DNA from: Clostridia bacterium
GTDB taxonomy: Bacteria; Bacillota; Clostridia; Oscillospirales; Acutalibacteraceae
NCBI GenBank assembly: GCA_017437165.1
Contig: JAFSBS010000421.1
Span: 1-5,637, forward strand
Direction: 5' to 3'
DNA: 5,637 bases
Shown piece after piece: positions 1 through 5,570 of the stretch. Position 1 is the first letter of the stretch. Each line of letters begins with the position of its first letter. Position numbers and translations under genes: made by a program. The notes beneath the pieces were generated by a model, which was not told where the DNA came from, searched no databases, and was given only the letters and a program-made list of their open reading frames with translations.

Positions 1-1
1 C

Positions 2-1423
2 GATGATAATGGAAAGTGTAAAAACTTATTTGAGATTGAATTTGATGAAGAAATTGATGGAATAGTTCATCTTCAAGGTAATGCAAGTGCTAAAGTTTGG
101 TTGGAATTAAAAATAGATATCGAAAATAATGAAATAACTTGGAGTTTAACTGCAAATGATGAAATTCAAAGTCATATTTTAATTGGTTGTGGTGCTTCAT
201 ATGAGAAAGAATTTGAAAAAGAATTATTCAGTAAACAGTTACCCAATATTCAAATTATGGCTGGACCTGTTCCAATTGTTTTAACTAATGAAGTAGGTGC
301 TAATTTAGAATTTGAAGCTGGTATTGCTGGTGAAATTGGTACTTCAATAGATATAACACAAACAAGTAAAAACGGATTTGTATATACAAGTAAAGATGGC
401 TCTGTAAAAGAAATAAATAATGGTGAATTAAGTTCTGGTGGTGTCGAATGTACTACAGGAACAAAAGCAACAGGCAGTGCAAAAGCAGGTGTTATTTTAT
501 CATTAACAACATTGTTCTATGATTGCTCTGGTGCTGAACTTGGGTTAGGTGTTGAAGCAACTGCAGATGGTGAAATAGCACTTCACGATAAAACTTTGGA
601 AACTGAAGAAAAGTATTATGGAAAACTCGCACTTGCGATTTCACCTTGTATAAGTGGTAATATTATCGTACAAATACCAGTAATTGACGATGATTTGTAT
701 GAAATGGAAATATTCAAAGTCGAACTTAAGCCGTTCTGGGAAAAGGTGTGGGAGAATAAACCAACTGAACCATCAACAACAGAGATATCAACGTCTACTG
801 TAACTAAAAATCAAAATTCTATGTATAAAAATGTTTGCGAAACACAACGTGCGCATAAATATAAATTAACGGCACCTATTTTTAGTTTTAATTATCCAGA
901 TAATTGGACAATTAATGAACAAACATTTAAAGATTTAGGTGAAGAAATTATATCAATAAAAAATGAACGTGGTGTAGTAATAAGATTTGTTGAAACAGCT
1001 ACAGCTGATGGATTTAGTGCTGCTAATTACGGTGGTGGTTATAGATTAGAAGAAGCCAAATTAACATCTGTAAAACCAGCAACATTTATGCCGGGAAAAA
1101 TACAAGGTAGTGACTTTTCAAGTTTAGGGGAGTTCACAGTGGCTAAAATGGAAGTGTATGGATACTATGATATGCTTTCACAAACAGGTGAATTAATAGA
1201 GTATGATGGTGGTACTATGTATACTGTAGTTCCAAAATCTTATGTGTCAGAACATTCTGGTATAAAACAATATAAAGGTAAAGGTTATTGGGATGTTCTA
1301 TCTTGGAAATATCCTGCACCAGTTGCAATAATTGCAACTTCTCCTGATGGTACTTTTACAACTCAAGAAGAAAAAGAAATTGTAAACATTCTTTCAACTT
1401 TTACTTGGAGAATTGCTTATTAA
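2..1423 (+). CDS. Putative extracellular beta-rich protein with linker and C-terminal globular domain (5' end missing)
   Basis: The reading frame is open from base 2 to the stop at 1421-1423, giving 473 residues with the N-terminus outside the window. The TTG at 101 is therefore not a start, and nothing like an SD precedes it. Residues 1-250 are beta-rich, with two similar Gly/Ala-rich segments at about 99-113 (GANLEFEAGIAGEIG) and 177-193 (GAELGLGVEATADGEIA). A Thr/Ser/Pro-rich linker (about 254-274) joins this to a C-terminal domain (about 285-473) that opens with FSFNYPDNW (294-302), a pattern recalling PsbP/LpqN-like folds. No membrane segment is visible in this portion. Linker and composition suggest an exported or surface protein, but the signal peptide would lie upstream and cannot be checked. 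Cysteines at 6, 63, 150, 175, 216 and 279 are more than is usual for a secreted Firmicutes protein. Two membrane-protein genes follow closely. I do not recognise the family, and function is unknown. Confidence 0.85.
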   Translation, partial: DDNGKCKNLFEIEFDEEIDGIVHLQGNASAKVWLELKIDIENNEITWSLTANDEIQSHILIGCGASYEKEFEKELFSKQLPNIQIMAGPVPIVLTNEVGANLEFEAGIAGEIGTSIDITQTSKNGFVYTSKDGSVKEINNGELSSGGVECTTGTKATGSAKAGVILSLTTLFYDCSGAELGLGVEATADGEIALHDKTLETEEKYYGKLALAISPCISGNIIVQIPVIDDDLYEMEIFKVELKPFWEKVWENKPTEPSTTEISTSTVTKNQNSMYKNVCETQRAHKYKLTAPIFSFNYPDNWTINEQTFKDLGEEIISIKNERGVVIRFVETATADGFSAANYGGGYRLEEAKLTSVKPATFMPGKIQGSDFSSLGEFTVAKMEVYGYYDMLSQTGELIEYDGGTMYTVVPKSYVSEHSGIKQYKGKGYWDVLSWKYPAPVAIIATSPDGTFTTQEEKEIVNILSTFTWRIAY

Positions 1424-1452
1424 AAATGTGGTTAAGAGAAAGGTCTGTTTAA

Positions 1453-1944
1453 ATGTTTAAATATTTAAAGGATTTAAAAAATAATTTGATTTTTTCAATA
1501 AAAAACTTTAAAACTGATACTTTTAATAGTTTGGGTCATCTTACTCCGATTATTATAGTTTTTATTTCTTTTATGACTGGTATAATTGCTTTGATCAAAT
1601 TTATTTTGGAAAATGGATATCACCAACAAATCGAATTGTTGAAAACAAATGGTATTGTTGGTGTATTTGGTAAGTTTAGTGACGGTACAACAAATGTTTT
1701 ATCACAAGGACTTATGCTATATTTAATTGTGGTTTTACTCTTCATAAACTTTTGCATTATTATATTTAATTATATAAAAAACGAAAAGAAACTTAAACAA
1801 TTTATTTCAATGTTTAGTTTGGTTTGTTCTATTTTTTCTATAATAACAATTTTGATAGTTAGTGGAAACATTTTTAGATTAATAAGAATTAGCGAAGAAA
1901 ATCAAGAAGTTGTATTAAATATTTATAATAATATTAGCAATTAA
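1453..1944 (+). CDS. Small integral membrane protein, three predicted TM segments, unknown function
   Basis: This 163-aa protein starts at ATG 1453, with an AAAGG ribosome binding site at 1439-1443 and about 9 nt of spacing. Hydrophobic stretches at residues about 31-53, 86-108 and 117-138 are probable membrane helices. The N-terminal 30 residues carry several lysines, and the loop at 109-116 (KNEKKLK core) is basic. By the positive-inside rule the N-terminus would be cytoplasmic, with the 54-85 loop and the C-terminal tail (about 142-163) outside. The gene begins 29 nt after the putative secreted protein and ends 18 nt before another membrane-protein gene, so the three are probably co-transcribed. 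Base composition is extremely AT-rich, about 15% G+C in 1741-1800 by hand count. No motif or family is recognisable. It could anchor or assist the upstream exported protein, but that is inferred from position only. Confidence 0.8.
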   Translation: MFKYLKDLKNNLIFSIKNFKTDTFNSLGHLTPIIIVFISFMTGIIALIKFILENGYHQQIELLKTNGIVGVFGKFSDGTTNVLSQGLMLYLIVVLLFINFCIIIFNYIKNEKKLKQFISMFSLVCSIFSIITILIVSGNIFRLIRISEENQEVVLNIYNNISN

Positions 1945-1950
1945 ACTTTA

Positions 1951-1955
1951 AGTGG
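1951..1955 (+). promoter_or_regulatory. SD supporting the TTG start at 1963
   Basis: AGTGG lies 7 nt before TTG 1963 and is the only SD-like sequence near the start of this frame. The next in-frame ATG (residue 15) falls inside the first hydrophobic helix, so the TTG start is preferred. The match to the anti-SD is only partial. Confidence 0.5.
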
Positions 1956-1962
1956 AATTTAT

Positions 1963-2538
1963 TTGATATCAGGAACTATTCTTGGTATATCGTTACTTTT
2001 AAATATGATTTTAATTTACAAATCTAAATATAAATTTATGTTAAAAGAATTTGCGTTTGCTGCTTTGACTTCTTTAGTAATTGTTCCCGCATTTTTATGG
2101 ATTCTTGAAAATATTATATCAGTTTTAGTTACTTCGATTTTTGTTATAATTATCATTTTTGTATTGTTGAAATTTGTATTTATAGAGAAAAAAGATAATT
2201 CAGCTTCTTCTAAAAAAGATTATATGCATAAATACGGCGATGCTACGAATAAGAACAATGAAAGTGCGACACACAAAAGTAATCTAGTGGAAAAAGAAAA
2301 AACAAAACCAGAACCGCCTAAGTCAGAAAATTGCGCATATATCACTGATTTTAATAAATTTGCGGGGATTAAACTTTACAAGGTTCACGGGGTAATGCAT
2401 GATTATATTGCTACTGATAATGGCTTGGTAGATAGAGAATTATGCAGTTTGTCTGATTACGAAAAAGGAAAATTTCATATATATGAAGAAAAAACAAAAC
2501 GTGAAATAAAAAGTGAAGAAATTCCCTGGAAAAAGTAA
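1963..2538 (+). CDS. Membrane protein with charged linker and cytoplasmic C-terminal domain, unknown function
   Basis: This 191-aa protein starts at TTG, chosen because an AGTGG SD stands 7 nt upstream and the first hydrophobic helix begins at once. Predicted membrane segments are at residues about 2-19, 31-48 and 51-74. The basic loop KSKYKFMLK (20-28) favours the cytoplasm, which puts the N-terminus outside and the tail inside. Residues 75-122 form a Lys/Glu/Asn/Ser-rich linker, probably disordered, ending in a Pro/Lys stretch (KTKPEPPK, 113-120). A compact C-terminal segment (about 123-191) contains CAYITDFNKFAGIKLYKVHG and resembles no domain I know. The gene follows the other membrane protein by 18 nt and is the last before the terminator hairpin at 2602-2640. 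It may bring the cluster to the membrane or pass a signal inward, but this is positional inference. Confidence 0.78.
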   Translation: MISGTILGISLLLNMILIYKSKYKFMLKEFAFAALTSLVIVPAFLWILENIISVLVTSIFVIIIIFVLLKFVFIEKKDNSASSKKDYMHKYGDATNKNNESATHKSNLVEKEKTKPEPPKSENCAYITDFNKFAGIKLYKVHGVMHDYIATDNGLVDRELCSLSDYEKGKFHIYEEKTKREIKSEEIPWKK

Positions 2539-2601
2539 TATAATGTGTAGAATCCAACTTTACTAAAAATTGATTTTGTATAAGAAAATATAAAGCATAT
2601 A

Positions 2602-2640
2602 AATAAACGAACTTAGTTTTAATCACTAAGTTCGTTTATT
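2602..2640. terminator. Probable bidirectional intrinsic terminator
   Basis: A perfect 15-bp inverted repeat (2602-2616 paired with 2626-2640) encloses a 9-nt loop (TTTTAATCA). Both sides are T-rich in the transcribed sense: the plus strand ends GTTTATTATATAT and the minus strand reads GTTTATTTATATG. It lies between converging genes, 63 nt after the stop of the plus-strand membrane-protein gene and 29 nt after the stop of the minus-strand regulator. The stem is AT-rich with only a short G/C core, so efficiency may be moderate. The rest of the 131-nt gap shows nothing else. Confidence 0.75.
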
Positions 2641-2669
2641 ATATATCCAAAAATTCAAAATCTTAGTTT

Positions 2670-3494
2670 TTACATATAACCAATATACCTGCCATTTGCA
2701 AATTTTTCTTGTTCCATTTTTATAATGTCATTTATTACTTCTGTGAATAGCATTGTAATATCATGTCTTGCAATATCTCTGTATCTTTTCTGGGTTTCAA
2801 TTTTTATAACTGTTTCAGCTATATCCATTGTTACCTCGTATTCTTTTTGCACATTCTTTTTTTCTTCAAAACCAGCCATTCTTGAGTAGTCCCAGGGCTT
2901 AAGATAAGTGTCATTTGCAAAATCCTGAATCGAAGCGTAGTCTTTGATTTTTAGTTCGGCTTCCAGATATTTACTGAAACTACTCGCGGTGGTATCAAAA
3001 TAATAGGTTTGGTTATAATAAGTTTTTAAAGCATTATTAATTTTCTTAACAGCACTTTCTGTAAAGTGCTTATCAAGGGTGTCATCATAAAGTGAAAAGT
3101 TAACAAGCTGGTGGATTTTTTCTATCAGCTTGTTATATTTTTCTGAGCTTAAAAGCAAATCTAAAAACCTGTTTGTAAAAGTGTCGTTATATAAAGTCTT
3201 TACGTTTTCAGGCGAAAGATTAATAGCTTCGCTTATTGCTTTTATGTTATTAGTTTTAATGGTTGATTTGCCTAAAATGTAATCCATATCAACACCATAG
3301 TAATTGCATAAATGCACCATTAAGGGTAAGCTTGGTAGCAGGTTGTTGTTGGTGTTTTCCCAGTTAGATATAGTTGTTCTTGAACCAAGGTAAATATCTT
3401 CTGCAACCTCATCCTGCGTTTTGTTCTGTGCGTTTCGTGCCTTCTTTAAATTTTCTTTGATTTTGCTGTAATCTAAATTATAAATCTTTTCCAT
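2670..3494 (-). CDS. XRE-family helix-turn-helix transcriptional regulator with large C-terminal domain
   Basis: This 274-aa protein starts at ATG 3494 behind a strong SD (AAAGAGGTT on the minus strand, 3501-3509), with the AGAGG core 8 nt from the start. Residues about 11-75 are a standard XRE/Cro-CI helix-turn-helix: IKENLKKAR, then TQDEVAEDI, then the recognition-helix region SRTTISNWEN, ending in the usual YYGVDMDYILG. The remaining 200 residues are helical and charged, without a visible protease (LexA/CI-type Ser-Lys) or metal-binding motif, so a ligand- or partner-sensing or oligomerisation role is possible but unproven. The protein is longer than minimal XRE repressors. It is divergently transcribed from the 599-aa gene across 249 bp of control sequence that includes a palindrome just upstream of its own SD, pointing to autoregulation and control of the rightward operon. 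Repressor activity is inferred from family and layout; an activator is possible. Confidence 0.9.
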   Translation of the reverse strand: MEKIYNLDYSKIKENLKKARNAQNKTQDEVAEDIYLGSRTTISNWENTNNNLLPSLPLMVHLCNYYGVDMDYILGKSTIKTNNIKAISEAINLSPENVKTLYNDTFTNRFLDLLLSSEKYNKLIEKIHQLVNFSLYDDTLDKHFTESAVKKINNALKTYYNQTYYFDTTASSFSKYLEAELKIKDYASIQDFANDTYLKPWDYSRMAGFEEKKNVQKEYEVTMDIAETVIKIETQKRYRDIARHDITMLFTEVINDIIKMEQEKFANGRYIGYM

Positions 3495-3514
3495 TGTTTT
3501 AACCTCTTTTAGTT

Positions 3515-3533
3515 ATGTCAATATTTTTGACAT
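3515..3533. promoter_or_regulatory. Candidate operator palindrome of the XRE regulator
   Basis: ATGTCAATATTTTTGACAT is a palindrome with 7-bp arms (ATGTCAA/TTGACAT) around a 5-bp centre. It lies about +7 to +25 relative to the expected start of the regulator transcript and 5 bp before its SD, a position suited to autorepression. The half-site ATGTCAAT recurs in direct orientation at 3568-3575, overlapping the regulator's -35 hexamer. Assignment to the neighbouring XRE protein is inference. Confidence 0.6.
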
Positions 3534-3545
3534 TTATTCTTTTTA

Positions 3546-3574
3546 ATTATACAAACAACGTTCAAAAATGTCAA
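3546..3574 (-). promoter_or_regulatory. Consensus sigma-A promoter of the XRE regulator gene
   Basis: On the minus strand, TTGACA (complement of 3569-3574) is separated by exactly 17 nt from TATAAT (complement of 3546-3551), a perfect housekeeping-sigma match. Transcription should begin near 3539, giving a leader of about 45 nt that carries the palindrome at 3515-3533 and the SD. A promoter this strong on a regulator gene is normally held back by its own product. Confidence 0.85.
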
Positions 3575-3594
3575 TGGGAACAACAAAATAAGTA

Positions 3595-3603
3595 TGGTAT
3601 TAT
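3595..3603 (+). promoter_or_regulatory. Possible weak rightward extended -10 promoter
   Basis: TGGTATTAT fits the extended -10 pattern TGnTATAAT with one mismatch. No good -35 lies at 16-18 nt (TGGGAA at 17). Transcripts would begin near 3610 and run through the second promoter into the 599-aa gene. In sequence this AT-rich, a chance match is quite possible. Confidence 0.3.
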
Positions 3604-3661
3604 AAAAACACAAAGAAAGAGAGGAAACAAAAAATACAATGTTTTCAAAATCTCTGGAACC

Positions 3662-3670
3662 ATTATAACA
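3662..3670 (-). promoter_or_regulatory. Possible leftward extended -10 element
   Basis: The minus strand reads TGTTATAAT here, a perfect extended -10. The best -35 at 17 nt is GTAAAC, which is poor. It would send a transcript toward the regulator gene, upstream of that gene's consensus promoter. It mirrors the rightward element at 3703-3711 around the CTCGG/CCGAG repeat, which makes it more notable than an isolated match. Confidence 0.35.
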
Positions 3671-3678
3671 AATAAAAA

Positions 3679-3694
3679 CTCGGGGTTTACCGAG
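3679..3694. repeat. CTCGG/CCGAG inverted repeat in the promoter region
   Basis: CTCGG (3679-3683) and CCGAG (3690-3694) pair across a 6-nt spacer (GGTTTA), a local G/C-rich island in AT-rich sequence. It occupies the -35 zone of the rightward extended -10 promoter (3703-3711), so a protein bound here would block or recruit polymerase. A short RNA hairpin is also possible, but no T-tract follows, so it is not a terminator. Confidence 0.5.
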
Positions 3695-3702
3695 AAAGCT
3701 GT

Positions 3703-3711
3703 TGCTATAAT
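3703..3711 (+). promoter_or_regulatory. Extended -10 promoter of the 599-aa gene operon
   Basis: TGCTATAAT is a perfect extended -10. The hexamer at 17 nt upstream (GGGTTT) is a poor -35, which extended -10 promoters tolerate and which fits a promoter needing or resisting a regulator. The expected start near 3718 leaves a 26-nt leader with an AAAGGAG SD, so this is the most likely main promoter for the rightward genes. Confidence 0.65.
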
Positions 3712-3727
3712 ATAAACATAAAGTAAC

Positions 3728-3734
3728 AAAGGAG
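3728..3734 (+). promoter_or_regulatory. SD that decides the start of the 599-aa gene
   Basis: AAAGGAG is a near-perfect SD. Two ATGs follow, at 3740 and 3744. The first is only 5 nt away and opens a six-codon frame that stops at 3758-3760. The second, 9 nt away, opens the 599-codon frame, so 3744 is chosen. Confidence 0.8.
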
Positions 3735-3743
3735 AGAAAATGA

Positions 3744-5543
3744 ATGAACGAATTGAGTAAACAAAATCAAGAATATCTTGCGGAAGAACTTATTGCGTTT
3801 TGTGAAAAATGGGGGATGTGGAAAGATGTAAGCATTCATTTTAAAGAGGAGTGCTATGCAGACCAATATTACAAGGATGATGAATTGAAAAAATATTTTG
3901 AAGAAGAGCATATAAAAGCTAAATATCACTGTTATAAAACGGACGAAGAATTAAATGAAAACAGTGTTTTTAAAATGAAATATGATTCAACCCTGGCAGA
4001 GGTTTTCGGTATGGGTGTTTATGAGATGGATTGGGATGATATCTCTTTAGAGGGTAAGCTTTATATAGCAAGAAATACCAATGTTTTAGAAGAAAACGGC
4101 TACGATGAAGATGATTATAAAGTGTATCTCGACAAAACAGAGTTTGACTCTTACGAAGAGTATAAGGAGATGCTACTTGAAGAGAATGACAAAGAGTTTA
4201 TAAAATTTTTAGAGACTGTTTCGCTCGGATTTATTAACCTTGATGTTAAGGTTGCCGACCACATAGAAGAAGAGTTCGTTGAGATTTTAGACCGATATGG
4301 TTTGTGGTACGAGCCACAGGATACGTGCGAATTAAACTGCTACTATTCTGATGATTTTGATAATGAAAAAGTAAGACCGTCAACTTGGGTTATTATTAAA
4401 TTTCTGCCGAAGATTAGTTTCAAGAAAAAAGATGAATTATCAAAAGAACTTTTTAAAGATGTGGTAGTGTTTTTTGAGTCTGAACCAGGTGCTATGGGTC
4501 CTTCTGGTACACTTGAGTTTCTCAAGAAAAATGGTGAGCATTTTTATATTGATTATACTAATGAAGAAACACCGTATAGTTTACTTAAAGAATTATTTCC
4601 TGAAGGGCTTGAAGGTGCATATTTCAATGGTCCAAAAAGAAACGAATCTGCTTCGGCAAGTACTATTGTAATTGGTGGTAGTGGTCGTGAGACGATTTTG
4701 CCTGATGGTTGGGAACATATTTATCTTGATTTTGGTAATCACTTATGTGTAAGAAAAGACGTTTACAGCTTGGTAAATGAAATTTTTGTGGAGTCCGGAA
4801 GGGATAATTGTGATAAAACATTCAGATGGGCCAAAATTCTTAAAGAAGCAGATTTTGTTTCAAAAATTGATGGTGAAATAAGAGCGTATAACAACGCTCC
4901 GGTTAAAATAAAATATGAAAATCCTGATGATTTAAACGATAAATTTGATGAGTTAATGAATAACGCTGAATTCAAAGAATGTCCCGAACTAATAAATGCC
5001 ATAGCTTTACCAGATTATGATATTATTTCTGTTTTTAGAAATGAAGATGGCGATTTGATAACACTAAAAGGTAATTTTAAATTTTTTGTTGAAAGACAAA
5101 TTGAATATAATGCACCGGGTAAAGTTTTAAAAAATGTGAATTTATGGATTACCGGTAAAGTGAAATCTGGTCGCTTTGAATGGGAATGTACTGATGGTGT
5201 TTGTATAGGTGACGATTATATTTATGAGCATAGTTCGGTGTTGGATACGGTAGAGAATACAAGAAAAGCAGACTATGAGGTTAAATTGGTTGTAAGAGAA
5301 GACCTTTCGTATGAAGATAAAGATTTTATAGAAAATAAACTATCACTTCTTGTTGACGAACTTGGAATGTATTGCTATGAAGATGGAATTACTTACAGCA
5401 AAAAACCACCGTACAAAAAATTCGAGGATATACCTGCAGGTTTTATCTTTTACAACAAGTTAAACAGATATAAAGAGTATTTTGCAGTCCGTGAGTATTA
5501 CAGTTATTTAGAAAATGATTACAATGGAGTGAAAAAACGGTAA
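3744..5543 (+). CDS. Large acidic cytoplasmic protein with internal repeats, unknown function
   Basis: This 599-aa protein is rich in Glu, Asp, Tyr and Lys, with no signal peptide or membrane segment, so it is probably cytoplasmic. I recognise no known domain. A duplicated unit is visible: EHFYIDYTN (265-273) followed by YSLLKELFPEG (278-288), and EHIYLDFGN (324-332) followed by YSLVNEIFVESG (341-352); each is preceded by a Gly-rich turn (GAMGPSG 249-255; GGSG 311-314). A second motif, a short amphipathic helix ending in Gly-[Met/Leu]-aromatic, occurs near residues 14-26 (ending WGMW), 176-188 (YGLW) and 531-543 (LGMY). No obvious catalytic signature (nuclease, kinase, ATPase) is present. It is divergent from the XRE regulator, driven by an extended -10 promoter, and followed after 27 nt by a metallophosphoesterase gene. 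That layout suggests a two-gene operon under XRE control. Real coding is well supported by length and SD, but function is unknown. Confidence 0.88.
   Translation: MNELSKQNQEYLAEELIAFCEKWGMWKDVSIHFKEECYADQYYKDDELKKYFEEEHIKAKYHCYKTDEELNENSVFKMKYDSTLAEVFGMGVYEMDWDDISLEGKLYIARNTNVLEENGYDEDDYKVYLDKTEFDSYEEYKEMLLEENDKEFIKFLETVSLGFINLDVKVADHIEEEFVEILDRYGLWYEPQDTCELNCYYSDDFDNEKVRPSTWVIIKFLPKISFKKKDELSKELFKDVVVFFESEPGAMGPSGTLEFLKKNGEHFYIDYTNEETPYSLLKELFPEGLEGAYFNGPKRNESASASTIVIGGSGRETILPDGWEHIYLDFGNHLCVRKDVYSLVNEIFVESGRDNCDKTFRWAKILKEADFVSKIDGEIRAYNNAPVKIKYENPDDLNDKFDELMNNAEFKECPELINAIALPDYDIISVFRNEDGDLITLKGNFKFFVERQIEYNAPGKVLKNVNLWITGKVKSGRFEWECTDGVCIGDDYIYEHSSVLDTVENTRKADYEVKLVVREDLSYEDKDFIENKLSLLVDELGMYCYEDGITYSKKPPYKKFEDIPAGFIFYNKLNRYKEYFAVREYYSYLENDYNGVKKR
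4536..4799 (+). repeat. Internal protein-level duplication within the 599-aa gene
   Basis: Codons 265-288 (4536-4607) and 324-352 (4713-4799) encode matching units: EH[FI]Y[IL]D[YF]xN, a spacer, then YSLxxE[LI]FxE and Gly. The second copy has a longer spacer (8 versus 4 residues). The similarity is clear in protein but weak in DNA, so the duplication is old. Confidence 0.65.
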
Positions 5544-5570
5544 TAATGTAACTTCAAATGGAGTGATTAA

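Noticed and set aside
101..103. TTG as the start of the first gene
   Set aside because: The frame is open and protein-like back to base 2, with no SD before 101. The gene is cut by the window edge.
2411..2626. 71-codon minus-strand frame
   Set aside because: It is antisense to the end of the membrane-protein gene, begins inside the terminator hairpin, lacks an SD, and is a product of AT-rich sequence.
3679..3694. Riboswitch or intrinsic terminator at the CTCGG hairpin
   Set aside because: The stem is only 5 bp, no T-tract follows, and it lies upstream of the likely transcription start, so a DNA operator is the better reading.
3515..3715. 66-codon plus-strand frame across the divergent control region
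   Set aside because: It overlaps the regulator promoter and palindrome, has no SD, and its translation has a low-complexity, non-protein-like sequence.
3740..3760. Six-codon frame from ATG 3740, four bases before the 599-aa gene start
   Set aside because: The ATG is only 5 nt from the SD and the frame ends at once. The overlapping ATGAATGA looks accidental, although start competition cannot be excluded.
3705..3929. 74-codon minus-strand hydrophobic frame
   Set aside because: It is the antisense shadow of an acidic, Lys/Glu-rich coding region, which reads as Phe/Leu-rich in reverse. No SD or promoter is present.
4343..5002. Three further short frames inside the 599-aa gene (4343-4525 minus, 4474-4671 plus, 4763-5002 minus)
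   Set aside because: All lie wholly within a well-supported long gene in another frame and lack ribosome binding sites.
5523..5566. Direct repeat AATGGAGTGA at 5523-5532 and 5557-5566
   Set aside because: The second copy is explained by the SD of the phosphoesterase gene, and a 10-bp match in AT-rich sequence is weak evidence of an attachment site or duplication.
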